DNA of 12,640 bases from Syntrophobacterales bacterium (GTDB lineage Bacteria; Desulfobacterota; Syntrophia; Syntrophales; UBA6807). Positions 1 to 6,873 of the stretch are shown in pieces. The translations under genes were made by a program, and so were the position numbers. Numbering within the stretch: the stretch's first letter is position 1; each line of letters starts with the position of its first letter. The stretch lies in contig JAGGSD010000168.1 in NCBI GenBank assembly GCA_021159265.1, positions 1 through 12,640 on the forward strand, read 5' to 3'. The notes below the pieces were generated by a model. That model searched no databases, had not been told where the DNA came from, and saw only the letters and a list, made by a program, of their open reading frames with translations.

Positions 1-123
1 AAGTCACAAAAACACTCTTTTGTCATTCTGAGCGATAGCGAAGAATCTGATATCATTGAGATTCTTTGTCGCTCCGCTCCTCAGAATGACACGGCGTGGA
101 CTATTTACGAGTTCATCAAAATT
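1..123. repeat. Palindromic MITE-like element, family 1, cut by window edge
   Basis: A 69-bp imperfect palindrome lies at 22-90. It begins GTCATTCTGAG and ends CTCAGAATGAC, with inner arms GAAGAATCT and GATTCTT. Positions 1-102 match the reverse complement of 6456-6557 without gaps and with two differences (at 34 and 67); weaker similarity runs to about 123. The outer left end is outside the window. No coding capacity is seen. Such non-coding palindromes are usually moved in trans or spread as MITEs or REP elements; which applies here is not visible. Confidence 0.8.
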
Positions 124-190
124 GTTAGTGCTACTCTGCTTTTACAATCCAGGGTTACAAATAAGGGGCAACCAGTAGCCATTAACATGC

Positions 191-1273
191 CTACACTTCC
201 GTAAAATCAGTCGGTGGTTTCTTTAAGAACGGCCTGAACCTCGCCTTATCATTCGATTTCGTATACGCCTCGTCTGAACTGATCCATCCTTTATTTAAAA
301 GATCCATAATTGAATCATCGAGAAGTTGCATACCATACTTTTTCCCCGTTTGTATAACGGAAGGAATCTGGTATGTTTTTGATTCCCGGATAAGATTACG
401 GGCAGCCGGTGTGGCAATTAAAATTTCGAGAGCTACACAACGTCCCTGCTTATCAATGCGTTTGAAGAGAACCTGCCCGATGATTGCCCGGATTCCGTCA
501 GCAAGAGTTGAACGGATTTGCATCTGTTCATCCGCCGGGAAAACCTCAATAACACGGTCTATCGTCTTGGGTGCGCTGGTCGTATGAAGGGTTGCAAAAA
601 CAAGATGTCCCGTTGAAGCCGCCTCAACCGCCAATGATATTGTCTCAAGATCTCTCATCTCACCAACCAGGATTACATCCGGATCCTCTCTCAGGGCGCC
701 TCGAAGAGCAGCAGAAAAAGATTTTGTATGAAGACCTACTTCTCTGTGGTTTACAATACAATTTTTGCTTTCGTGTACAAATTCGATCGGATCTTCTATG
801 GTAATGATGTGGTCCTTACGCATGCGATTTGCTTCGTCAATAATAGCGGCAAGGGTCGTTGATTTGCCCGATCCCGTTGGCCCCGTAACCAGAACCAGCC
901 CCCGGGGAAGCGTTGCCAGCTTTTTTATAACCGGAGGGAAGCCTAATGCGTCACAAGTAAGAATCTTGCTGGGAATCTCTCTGAAAACGGCTCCCACACC
1001 ATATTTTTGTTGAAAGAAATTTGCTCTATATCGCGCGAGTGCCGGAATTTCATAAGCAAAATCTACGTCACCAGTTTCTTCAAACTGCTTAATTTTATGT
1101 TCAGGCGTAATCTCATAAAGCATTGCTCTTAATTCATCATTTTCCAGAGAGTGATATTTGATTCGTTCCATATCGCCCCTGATTCTGATCACAGGCTGCT
1201 GGCCTGCGATAAGATGAAGGTCCGATGCTTCCTGTTCATGCATAATCTTGAAAAAGGCATCAATTTTTGCCAT
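191..1273 (-). CDS. pilT: Type IV pilus retraction ATPase PilT
   Basis: A 360-aa protein, normal length for PilT, the cytoplasmic hexameric ATPase that powers pilus disassembly and twitching motility. Visible in order: an N-terminal PAS-like region (1-110) with ASDLHLIAG; Walker A GPTGSGKS at 131-138; Asp box with DPIE at 161-164; Walker B region around 195-208 (EDPDVILVGEMRD); His box TGHLVFATLHT at 221-231. The C-terminal AARNLIRE at 290-297 matches the AIRNLIRE motif tied to retraction in PilT, which separates it from the extension ATPase PilB (longer, with Zn-binding cysteines). The ATG is preceded by AGGGGAG about 8 nt upstream. It stands alone, transcribed away from the DUF4301 gene, with no other pilus gene adjacent. 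A PilU-like paralogue is possible but less likely given that motif. Confidence 0.95.
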   Translation of the reverse strand: MAKIDAFFKIMHEQEASDLHLIAGQQPVIRIRGDMERIKYHSLENDELRAMLYEITPEHKIKQFEETGDVDFAYEIPALARYRANFFQQKYGVGAVFREIPSKILTCDALGFPPVIKKLATLPRGLVLVTGPTGSGKSTTLAAIIDEANRMRKDHIITIEDPIEFVHESKNCIVNHREVGLHTKSFSAALRGALREDPDVILVGEMRDLETISLAVEAASTGHLVFATLHTTSAPKTIDRVIEVFPADEQMQIRSTLADGIRAIIGQVLFKRIDKQGRCVALEILIATPAARNLIRESKTYQIPSVIQTGKKYGMQLLDDSIMDLLNKGWISSDEAYTKSNDKARFRPFLKKPPTDFTEV

Positions 1274-1480
1274 ACTGTATCTCCCCTGTTTTCAATCGAC
1301 ATCCAAATAAAGAACAGACTTGGTTTTTCACCGTAATTTTTTGCCTTGCCTGCTTGAGCCAACATCAACGCCTGCGCAAGAAATGCAGATGTTGAGGATA
1401 AAGAACCTAATAACTAATCGTTAAACATTCTAAAAACTTTAGTCACTGTACATTCTTTTACGTAAAAAGATACATGATTG

Positions 1481-1511
1481 TCAAGGAATCAAACAAAGTT
1501 TGAATCCTTGA
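1481..1511. repeat. Short inverted repeat in pilT/DUF4301 intergenic region
   Basis: Arms 1481-1494 and 1498-1511 are complementary at 13 of 14 positions around a 3-nt AAA loop. The TCAAGG/CCTTGA ends echo the CAAGGTTCAAGGATC units of the hairpin at 3210-3264, so this may be a dispersed repeat rather than a regulatory site. It sits in the 391-bp gap 1274-1664, which otherwise holds the pilT leader, another inverted repeat (GCCAACATC near 1358 with GATGTTG near 1388), DnaA-box-like sites and the dyad at 1605-1634. Confidence 0.55.
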
Positions 1512-1604
1512 CCCCTTGAACCCTCTGGGATTAATTGTGGATAATGCACTTATTTTGCCTTAATTAACTTCAACTAATCGGGATATGATCCACAAATAAT
1601 TATC

Positions 1605-1634
1605 GATTCATATGAGCTTTAGTGATATGAAATC
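1605..1634. promoter_or_regulatory. Imperfect dyad upstream of the DUF4301 gene
   Basis: GATTCATATGA (1605-1615) and TGATATGAAATC (1623-1634) form an imperfect inverted repeat with a 7-nt spacer, one mismatch and one extra base. It ends 30 nt before the ATG at 1665, a plausible place for an operator or a 5' UTR hairpin. No convincing sigma70 promoter overlaps it; the best guess further upstream is TTGAAC (1516-1521), 18 nt, GATAAT (1540-1545), which is weak. Role is inferred from position only. Confidence 0.3.
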
Positions 1635-1664
1635 AAAACACTTGTTTACGGAGTATATATAACT

Positions 1665-3188
1665 ATGACGCACGATTTATTTACGGACAAAGATTTAAAG
1701 AGGATTCGGGATGAGGGATTATCAAAAAGAGAAGTTATGTCCCAGCTCAAAATTTTCAAAAGAGCGTTTGCCCCGGTAAAATTAAAAAGACCATGCACCA
1801 TAGGAGATGGTATAATTGTCATCCCTGATACTGACAGGAAATCTCTGATTACAAATTATAATGAAGCGTCTCAACAGAGGAAAATAATCAAGTTCGTGCC
1901 GGCTTCAGGCGCAGCCAGTCGCATGTTCAGAGACTGGTTCAGATATGCTGAGATGAAAGATTTCAATACCGGCCAGAGTGGCGCCGACTTTATGGAAAAT
2001 CTCACGCAATTTGCTTTTTACGACGATTTACAGAAAAGCATTTCAGAAAACGGTGACAATATTACATCACTGATAACAAATAGACAATTGCAGAATATCC
2101 TAGAATATGTTCTGACGTTAAAGGGACTAAATTACGCAAATCTTCCAAAAGCCCTTATAAAATTTCATTCCTATCCGAATCGTAATCGCACACCTCTTGA
2201 GGAGCACCTTGTTGAAGCCGCTTTGTATGTGCAGGATGCCAGTCATATATGTAGAATTCACTTTACCGTATCTAATGAGCATAAGGCAGATGTTGAAAAT
2301 TATCTTTCCAAGGTTATGAAATATTATGAAGGCAAATATGGCGTTAAGTATGATCTTTCTCTTTCCGTACAACTTTCGTCCACAAATACTATAGCTGTTG
2401 ATATGAGCAACAATCCTTTCCGGGACAATGAAGGAAAACTGGTTTTCCGTCCTGGGGGGCATGGAGCGCTTCTTAAAAACTTGAACTCAATTGACGGGGA
2501 TATCATATTTCTGAAGAATATTGACAATGTTGTTCCAGACCGGTTAAAGCCTGCAACGGTTCTCCATAAAAAGATCCTGGGGGGTTACCTTGTACAACTT
2601 CAAGAGGAAATATTCGCGAATTTGCGTCTTCTTGTTGAGGAGCAGGCAGATAATGAAACACTTTACAGAATAGCACGCTTCTGTAATGAGCAACTCTTTA
2701 TAGACCTGCCCCGGTCGTTTGAAATTTTGTCCACATCCCAAAAAATTGACATTATGATTGATAAGCTTAACCGGCCAATTCGTGTATGCGGTATGGTTAA
2801 AAACGAAGGAGAACCGGGTGGCGGGCCTTTCTGGATAGAAGAAAACCAAACTCTGTCACTCCAGATCATAGAACAAGCCCAGGTCGACCTTGAATCATAT
2901 GAGCAAAAACGCATATGGAACTCATCCACCCACTTTAACCCGGTTGACCTGGTTTGTGGTGTAAAAGATTACAGAGGCCAAAAATTTGATCTTGAAAAAT
3001 TTGTCGATAAAAATGCATACATTATTTCTCAAAAATCATGGAAGGGAAGAAGTCTCAAGGCCCTGGAACTTCCCGGTTTATGGAACGGGGCCATGGCTCG
3101 ATGGAATACTGTTTTTGTGGAAGTTCCCATTGTCACCTTTAACCCTGTAAAAACGGTAAACGATCTTTTAAGAAAAGAACACATGTAA
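1665..3188 (+). CDS. DUF4301 family protein
   Basis: A 507-aa cytoplasmic protein with no signal peptide or membrane segment. It matches the DUF4301 family as I know it, seen mainly in Bacteroidetes and Desulfobacterota and without an established function. Recognisable blocks: KFVPASGAASRMF (about 76-88); a central region with KFHSYPNRNRTPLEEHLVEAA (split around 166-186); LVFRPGGHGALLKNLN (259-274), followed by DGDIIFLKNIDNVVPD; a glycine-rich NEGEPGGGPFWI block near 388-400; and HFNPVDLVCG near 427-436. The PASGAASRMF and GGHGALL blocks recall the nucleotide-binding loops of sugar nucleotidyltransferases, so a nucleotide-sugar or phosphate-ligand enzyme is a reasonable guess and no more. The ATG has GGAG 11 nt upstream. 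Monocistronic by layout: divergent from pilT and convergent with the next gene. Confidence 0.85.
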   Translation: MTHDLFTDKDLKRIRDEGLSKREVMSQLKIFKRAFAPVKLKRPCTIGDGIIVIPDTDRKSLITNYNEASQQRKIIKFVPASGAASRMFRDWFRYAEMKDFNTGQSGADFMENLTQFAFYDDLQKSISENGDNITSLITNRQLQNILEYVLTLKGLNYANLPKALIKFHSYPNRNRTPLEEHLVEAALYVQDASHICRIHFTVSNEHKADVENYLSKVMKYYEGKYGVKYDLSLSVQLSSTNTIAVDMSNNPFRDNEGKLVFRPGGHGALLKNLNSIDGDIIFLKNIDNVVPDRLKPATVLHKKILGGYLVQLQEEIFANLRLLVEEQADNETLYRIARFCNEQLFIDLPRSFEILSTSQKIDIMIDKLNRPIRVCGMVKNEGEPGGGPFWIEENQTLSLQIIEQAQVDLESYEQKRIWNSSTHFNPVDLVCGVKDYRGQKFDLEKFVDKNAYIISQKSWKGRSLKALELPGLWNGAMARWNTVFVEVPIVTFNPVKTVNDLLRKEHM

Positions 3189-3209
3189 TGTAAGTTGTAA
3201 CTCAGGTTC

Positions 3210-3264
3210 AAGGTTCAAGGATCAAGGTTAAAGGTTTTCCCTTGTACCTTGATCCTTGTACCTT
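3210..3264. terminator. Long hairpin between convergent genes, possible bidirectional terminator
   Basis: Two 25-nt arms (3210-3234 and 3240-3264) pair with a few mismatches around a 5-nt TTTTC loop. The arms are built from short CAAGG/CCTTG units (CAAGGTTCAAGGATCAAGG). It lies 22 bp after the DUF4301 stop and 36 bp beyond the stop of the opposing PP-loop gene, so it could stop transcription from both sides, but there is no clean T-tract on either flank. Just before it, 3197-3213 resembles the end of the second-family MITEs (CTCAGGTTCAAGG), so it may equally be a dispersed repeat. Confidence 0.5.
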
Positions 3265-3300
3265 CGTTCTCATTGCTCAGCCCTCTGCGGCTTGGCCGCC

Positions 3301-4302
3301 TTAGATTGTCAGCTTTTGCACTTCATCTTTTTTGGCTGCAATTATGGTAATCAACCGGCTCACTCCATCAACACGGCAATTGGCAATAACCCTCTCATCA
3401 TTGGGGGCATCGCTGTAAAGCGCGCATACGGCGGCAGCAAAGTGGAGAGTTTCTTCATCGCATCCATCAGGGATCAGGACAGCCGGACCCGGAAAATCCT
3501 TCATCTTTATAATGATATCTTTATCTACCGATAAACTCTGTATAACCGTATTATCCTTCTTATTTCTTCCGACAATGATCACAGCATTGTTGTTTGTGCG
3601 GATACGTCTTCCTGATTTAAGAAGTTGAAAATCCCGGATATTTAAATCTTCTTGATGTTCAAAGAGATCCCTGAGCCTTTTCGAAAATATGAAATCAGTG
3701 AGAAGGCATCCACCTGCAGGGTTGGGATAGTTTTTTATCCCGTAATGCTTTGCCAGCTCAATCTGACGTTTTCTGCCCCTTCCCTGGATATCGAGAAGCT
3801 GCTGACGAATAATCTTTCCTTCTTTTTCCGGAATCGTTTCTGGAAGAAGTTTAGCGCTTAAAGGTCGAACAATATATTCTTCATAACCGGAATTTTTTGC
3901 CACAATATGAAGCGACTGCTTTGTTTGAGACATGGGACGCTGACCTAACACTTCTCCTGTAAATAAAAAATCTGCCCCTGTGTCTTCCATCCTCCGTCCC
4001 GCTATATTAAGCATCAGGGTATGGCAGTCGATGCAGGGATTCATATTCCGGCCATATCCATACCTCGGAGCCTTAAGCATTGTCAAATATTCTTCAGTAA
4101 TATCCATAACAAGTAGAGGAATTCCGATTTGATCAGCCGCTTGTCTGGCCTTTTCGGCATTAAAAAAAGGTGTCTCAAAAGTTACACCTTCAATTCCTAT
4201 CCCCTGTTCCTGAATAAGCTTGACGGCAAGTATGCCGTCAAGCCCTCCTGAAAAAAGTGAAATTCCCTTGACTTTCAATATTTTACTAAATTTATCCCCC
4301 AT
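3301..4302 (-). CDS. PP-loop tRNA thiolase-like protein (MnmA/ThiI-related)
   Basis: A 333-aa protein of the PP-loop ATPase superfamily, related to tRNA 2- and 4-thiouridine synthases. The PP-loop SGGLDG is at 18-23. A PCIDCH motif at 89-94 provides two cysteines (90, 93), and GGCLLTD puts a third at 199; such cysteines bind Fe-S or carry persulfide in this superfamily. A C-terminal stretch of about 110 residues (from around 225, QLLKSGRRIRTNNNAVIIVGRNK) looks like the NFACT-R type RNA-binding domain found on these proteins. Likely role: ATP-activated sulfur insertion into tRNA; the exact base is unknown, and it is not canonical MnmA. The start at 4302 overlaps the LysM gene by 28 bp. An alternative TTG at 4278, overlapping that gene's TGA, would remove 8 residues and still keep the PP-loop. 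Downstream member of a two-gene operon. Confidence 0.8.
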   Translation of the reverse strand: MGDKFSKILKVKGISLFSGGLDGILAVKLIQEQGIGIEGVTFETPFFNAEKARQAADQIGIPLLVMDITEEYLTMLKAPRYGYGRNMNPCIDCHTLMLNIAGRRMEDTGADFLFTGEVLGQRPMSQTKQSLHIVAKNSGYEEYIVRPLSAKLLPETIPEKEGKIIRQQLLDIQGRGRKRQIELAKHYGIKNYPNPAGGCLLTDFIFSKRLRDLFEHQEDLNIRDFQLLKSGRRIRTNNNAVIIVGRNKKDNTVIQSLSVDKDIIIKMKDFPGPAVLIPDGCDEETLHFAAAVCALYSDAPNDERVIANCRVDGVSRLITIIAAKKDEVQKLTI

Positions 4303-6149
4303 TTATCATGAAGCAATCCACAAATTCCATTATCAACTTTCCGGTCAACAAAATATAATAACTTGTTATTGTCATTTATTCGTATGGCGGGAAGAGATAT
4401 TGTTCCCCCATTTTTTCCATCCTGCCTGGAAAAGAAAAATTTGAAATCGTCACACAAGAAAGGGATGTTAACGGCATGGAGAATTTTCTCGATAACTTTT
4501 TTCTTGCTCTCGCTATCGGAAATAAAGACCATCTCCGTGCCACTTTTCTTCAATACATCTACAAATTCTTGAGAGATCTTCTTAGAATTTATGATAATAC
4601 TTTTGTCGTTTGTCTTTAATAGAAGGTCTGCTGTTACAGATGCTTTGAAACCATTTTTTTCCATGCTATATATATCAACTTCAGAATGTTGCAAAGGAGT
4701 GTAACCTAAAGTCGAGAGCAGAAACTCTACCAATATTATATTTGTATCAGAATTTAAAACAGGAACATTCAGGTCTCCATATCTATCGCTATTTCCTGCT
4801 ATTTCCTCCCCCTTCACAAGTTCCACAACTTCAAAACCCATTTCATCAGAATACTTCCTTACACTCCCGGGCAACAAACTGGAACGGTTTGCGACAAGCC
4901 TGATGCCAAACGAATAAGGCTTTTCAGCTGCGGATACTTTTTTCGATACAATCCAGTCGATAAATATATCTATTCGTGGATGATTCCCAACCTTCAAATA
5001 AGTTCCACACTTTTTAATGGAATAATCTTTAGAGGTGTTTATTATCCTTTTAATTATTGAAGGCATTGCCTCGTTTTCTTCAATAGTAAGCACCGAATAT
5101 TTTTCCCACGTCGATTGAATCAGCCTTTTTAAGCTTTCAGGCATACGACGGGAAAAATCGACAAAAATTGTAACCCCGTTATCCAGTTCTATAACCGGTA
5201 TGGCAGAACAGTTAATGGTAATTTGGCCGGAAGAAGAAAGAGGGATATAATAATTTCCATTTGTAATAACTGATCCATTTATTCGACTCAGGATATAACG
5301 CATTGCCAGTATTTGTTTCTCATGATTGATAATTTTATCCTTTTTAACAATTTCTTTAACAAATTCCTTCCCACTGACAACTTGCTTCTTCTCAATCACT
5401 TGTTTATTAATTAAATCTTTTGCAATAATGGGGACAGAAATCGCGCCTTTCTTTGCCTTTCCTCCTGAAACGGGCAGGTTTCGATTTTGCTTCGCAACGG
5501 TGAGGACGGTTGCGTGCCCGGGGGCACTTGCTCCTCTGTATCCGGGGAGCAATAACTTTTGCCCCGGATATATTATGTTTAAATCCTCAATGTTGGGATT
5601 GAGAGTCTTCACATCATGTAACATTCTATAAATATCCGCACTGGAAACACCCAATTGATCTTGAATAATATAAGATACGCAGTCACCTTTTTTGACAGTG
5701 TATTTTAATAGAGTTTCTTTCTTTTCACATACAGACATTCCTTTATCTTCCGCATTAGAGGAATCATTTAAGGCCTCCGTTTTCTTTATAATTTTATCTT
5801 TTTCCTGAGTTAAACCTGTTGTCATATATACGTCTTTCCGAGGCAACAACAGTTTTTGCCCGGGATATACTCTGTCCGGATTCTCAATTTCAGGGTTGAG
5901 TCGTTTTACCACTTCCAGTATCTCAAGGATTTCTTTTTCTGATCCTCCGAATTTCTTCCTGATGATATTAAATATCCAGTCGTCATTCTTAACAAAATAT
6001 GTATCTACATTTTCTTTTAAAACGGCTGTTTTTTGAAAAAAGAGATGGGCGGTGTCTTCTTTCTGATAAGAAAAAACAAGAGACGGGCAAGAAGGGATAA
6101 AGAAAAGCAAAAAAACAAACCGCCATACTGACAGATTCCTTTTACCCAT
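4275..6149 (-). CDS. Exported protein with two LysM domains and an uncharacterised C-terminal half
   Basis: A 624-aa protein. The N-terminus (KR, then hydrophobic VWRFVFLLFFIPS to about 27) is a Sec signal peptide. Two LysM peptidoglycan-binding modules follow at about 50-103 and 149-202, each ending in YPGQKLLLP. A Lys-rich, low-complexity linker covers about 205-280. Residues 285-624 form a folded-looking region I do not recognise, with TIFVDFSRRMPESLKRLI (328-345), RIDIFIDWIVSKKV (392-405) and a second part near 465-600. No catalytic signature (NlpC/P60, amidase, lytic transglycosylase) is visible. It probably sits in the periplasm on the cell wall. The start is well supported: AGGGGGAT just upstream of the ATG and a near-consensus promoter at 6179-6207. 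It overlaps the PP-loop gene by 28 bp, so the two are co-transcribed although their functions look unrelated. Confidence 0.85.
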   Translation of the reverse strand: MGKRNLSVWRFVFLLFFIPSCPSLVFSYQKEDTAHLFFQKTAVLKENVDTYFVKNDDWIFNIIRKKFGGSEKEILEILEVVKRLNPEIENPDRVYPGQKLLLPRKDVYMTTGLTQEKDKIIKKTEALNDSSNAEDKGMSVCEKKETLLKYTVKKGDCVSYIIQDQLGVSSADIYRMLHDVKTLNPNIEDLNIIYPGQKLLLPGYRGASAPGHATVLTVAKQNRNLPVSGGKAKKGAISVPIIAKDLINKQVIEKKQVVSGKEFVKEIVKKDKIINHEKQILAMRYILSRINGSVITNGNYYIPLSSSGQITINCSAIPVIELDNGVTIFVDFSRRMPESLKRLIQSTWEKYSVLTIEENEAMPSIIKRIINTSKDYSIKKCGTYLKVGNHPRIDIFIDWIVSKKVSAAEKPYSFGIRLVANRSSLLPGSVRKYSDEMGFEVVELVKGEEIAGNSDRYGDLNVPVLNSDTNIILVEFLLSTLGYTPLQHSEVDIYSMEKNGFKASVTADLLLKTNDKSIIINSKKISQEFVDVLKKSGTEMVFISDSESKKKVIEKILHAVNIPFLCDDFKFFFSRQDGKNGGTISLPAIRINDNNKLLYFVDRKVDNGICGLLHDKWGINLVKY

Positions 6150-6178
6150 TGAATCCCCCTGATTGAAAAAGTAGGTAT

Positions 6179-6207
6179 TTTATACTTAACTTATCATGGA
6201 ATGTCAA
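6179..6207 (-). promoter_or_regulatory. Sigma70-type promoter of the LysM/PP-loop operon
   Basis: On the minus strand a perfect TTGACA -35 (6207-6202) is followed by a 17-nt spacer and TATAAA as -10 (6184-6179). Transcription should begin near 6172, giving a leader of about 20-25 nt that contains the AGGGGGAT ribosome-binding site before the ATG at 6149. It is the best promoter in the window. Confidence 0.75.
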
Positions 6208-6349
6208 ATTGAGAAATTCGACTTGTTCTACCGTATTCATCCACATTAATTCAAACATTTACTCAATAAAAAACTATTACTTTGAAATCCAACTCAAATG
6301 GCGCTTGCAATACCATGCCGTATGATTTAGAATCCTCAGCCTTGATGTA

Positions 6350-6428
6350 CTCGTAAAAAGTCTGTCATTCCTGTGAAACTTGTCCTCGACTCCGATCGGG
6401 GAAGAGTAGAGATTCGACTTTTTACGAG
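6350..6428. repeat. MITE-like element A with CTCGTAAAAAGTC terminal repeats
   Basis: CTCGTAAAAAGTC (6350-6362) and GACTTTTTACGAG (6416-6428) are perfect 13-bp inverted terminal repeats around a 53-bp non-coding core that starts TGTCATTCCTG. Elements with TCGTAAAAAGTC ends are familiar in Desulfobacterota genomes. It sits in the 499-bp gap 6150-6648 directly before element B. TCAGCCTTGA precedes it at 6336 and TCAACCTTGA follows it at 6433. Confidence 0.75.
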
Positions 6429-6432
6429 ACTG

Positions 6433-6579
6433 TCAACCTTGATGCGCTTGTAAAAAGTCCACGCCGTGTCATTCTGAGGAGCGGAGCGACGAAGAATCTC
6501 AATGATATCAGATTCTTCGCTATTGCTCAGAATGACAAAAGAGTGTTTTTGTGACTTTTTACGGACGCATCAACCTTGA
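6433..6579. repeat. MITE-like element B, family 1, full copy
   Basis: Inverted ends GATGCGCTTGTAAAAAGTC (6441-6459) and GACTTTTTACGGACGCATC (6553-6571) match at 16 of 19 positions. The core is the same GTCATTCTGAG palindrome as at 1-102, in opposite orientation, 100 of 102 positions identical. TCAACCTTGA occurs as a direct repeat at both borders (6433-6442 and 6570-6579), which could be a target-site duplication or part of the element. No ORF is present. It lies upstream of the operon that begins at 6649. Confidence 0.8.
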
Positions 6580-6648
6580 CATTGTGTTTTTGTGCAGATG
6601 TTGGCACAGGCAGTGAAAAACAAGAATTAAGAAAAAGGATGAAACATC

Positions 6649-6873
6649 ATGAACATAACTGATAATGAAATGGCATTCCTCAGAAAGTATCAACAGAAAA
6701 TGGAGATAAAGATGAGGGAAAACGAAATAACGGTAGTCCAGTATTGGAGGGACCGATTGGAAAAATTGATATCTATGAAACCTGAAGGTATTGCGTCACT
6801 TCAACTGGAAATGAAAAAACTCTCCGGTATGATGGAAAATAGAATGAGGCTGCTGAAAAAGGAGTTAAAATGA
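6649..6873 (+). CDS. Small helical protein, first gene of the HD/TPR operon
   Basis: A 74-aa protein rich in Lys, Glu and Met with almost no Gly or Pro, predicted by eye to be all helical and possibly coiled coil (about 5-40 and 48-74). No family recognised. AAGGA lies about 9 nt before the ATG. Its TGA overlaps the ATG of the HD gene (ATGA at 6870-6873), and its last codons carry that gene's AAGGAG ribosome-binding site, so translation is coupled. This coupling is the main argument that it is a real gene. A structural partner or regulator of the HD enzyme is possible but is only inference from position. Confidence 0.65.
   Translation: MNITDNEMAFLRKYQQKMEIKMRENEITVVQYWRDRLEKLISMKPEGIASLQLEMKKLSGMMENRMRLLKKELK

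Noticed and set aside
571..1013. Plus-strand open frames across pilT
   Set aside because: They are antisense to a well-conserved pilT and have no family features.
1340..1362. Sigma54 -24/-12 site upstream of pilT
   Set aside because: TGGC...GGC on the minus strand has the GG and GC one base too close for a sigma54 promoter.
1455..1484. Minus-strand TTGACA-N18-TAAAAG as pilT promoter
   Set aside because: The -10 is weak, it would leave a leader of about 180 nt, and the TTGACA falls at the edge of the inverted repeat at 1481-1511.
1648..1664. TATATATAA just before the DUF4301 ATG as a -10 box
   Set aside because: It lies between the ribosome-binding site and the start codon and would give a leaderless transcript; no -35 at proper spacing.
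6576..6604. TTGACA as -35 of a promoter for the 6649 operon
   Set aside because: A perfect -35, but no acceptable -10 occurs at 16-18 nt (TGTTGG or similar); it partly belongs to the repeated element border.
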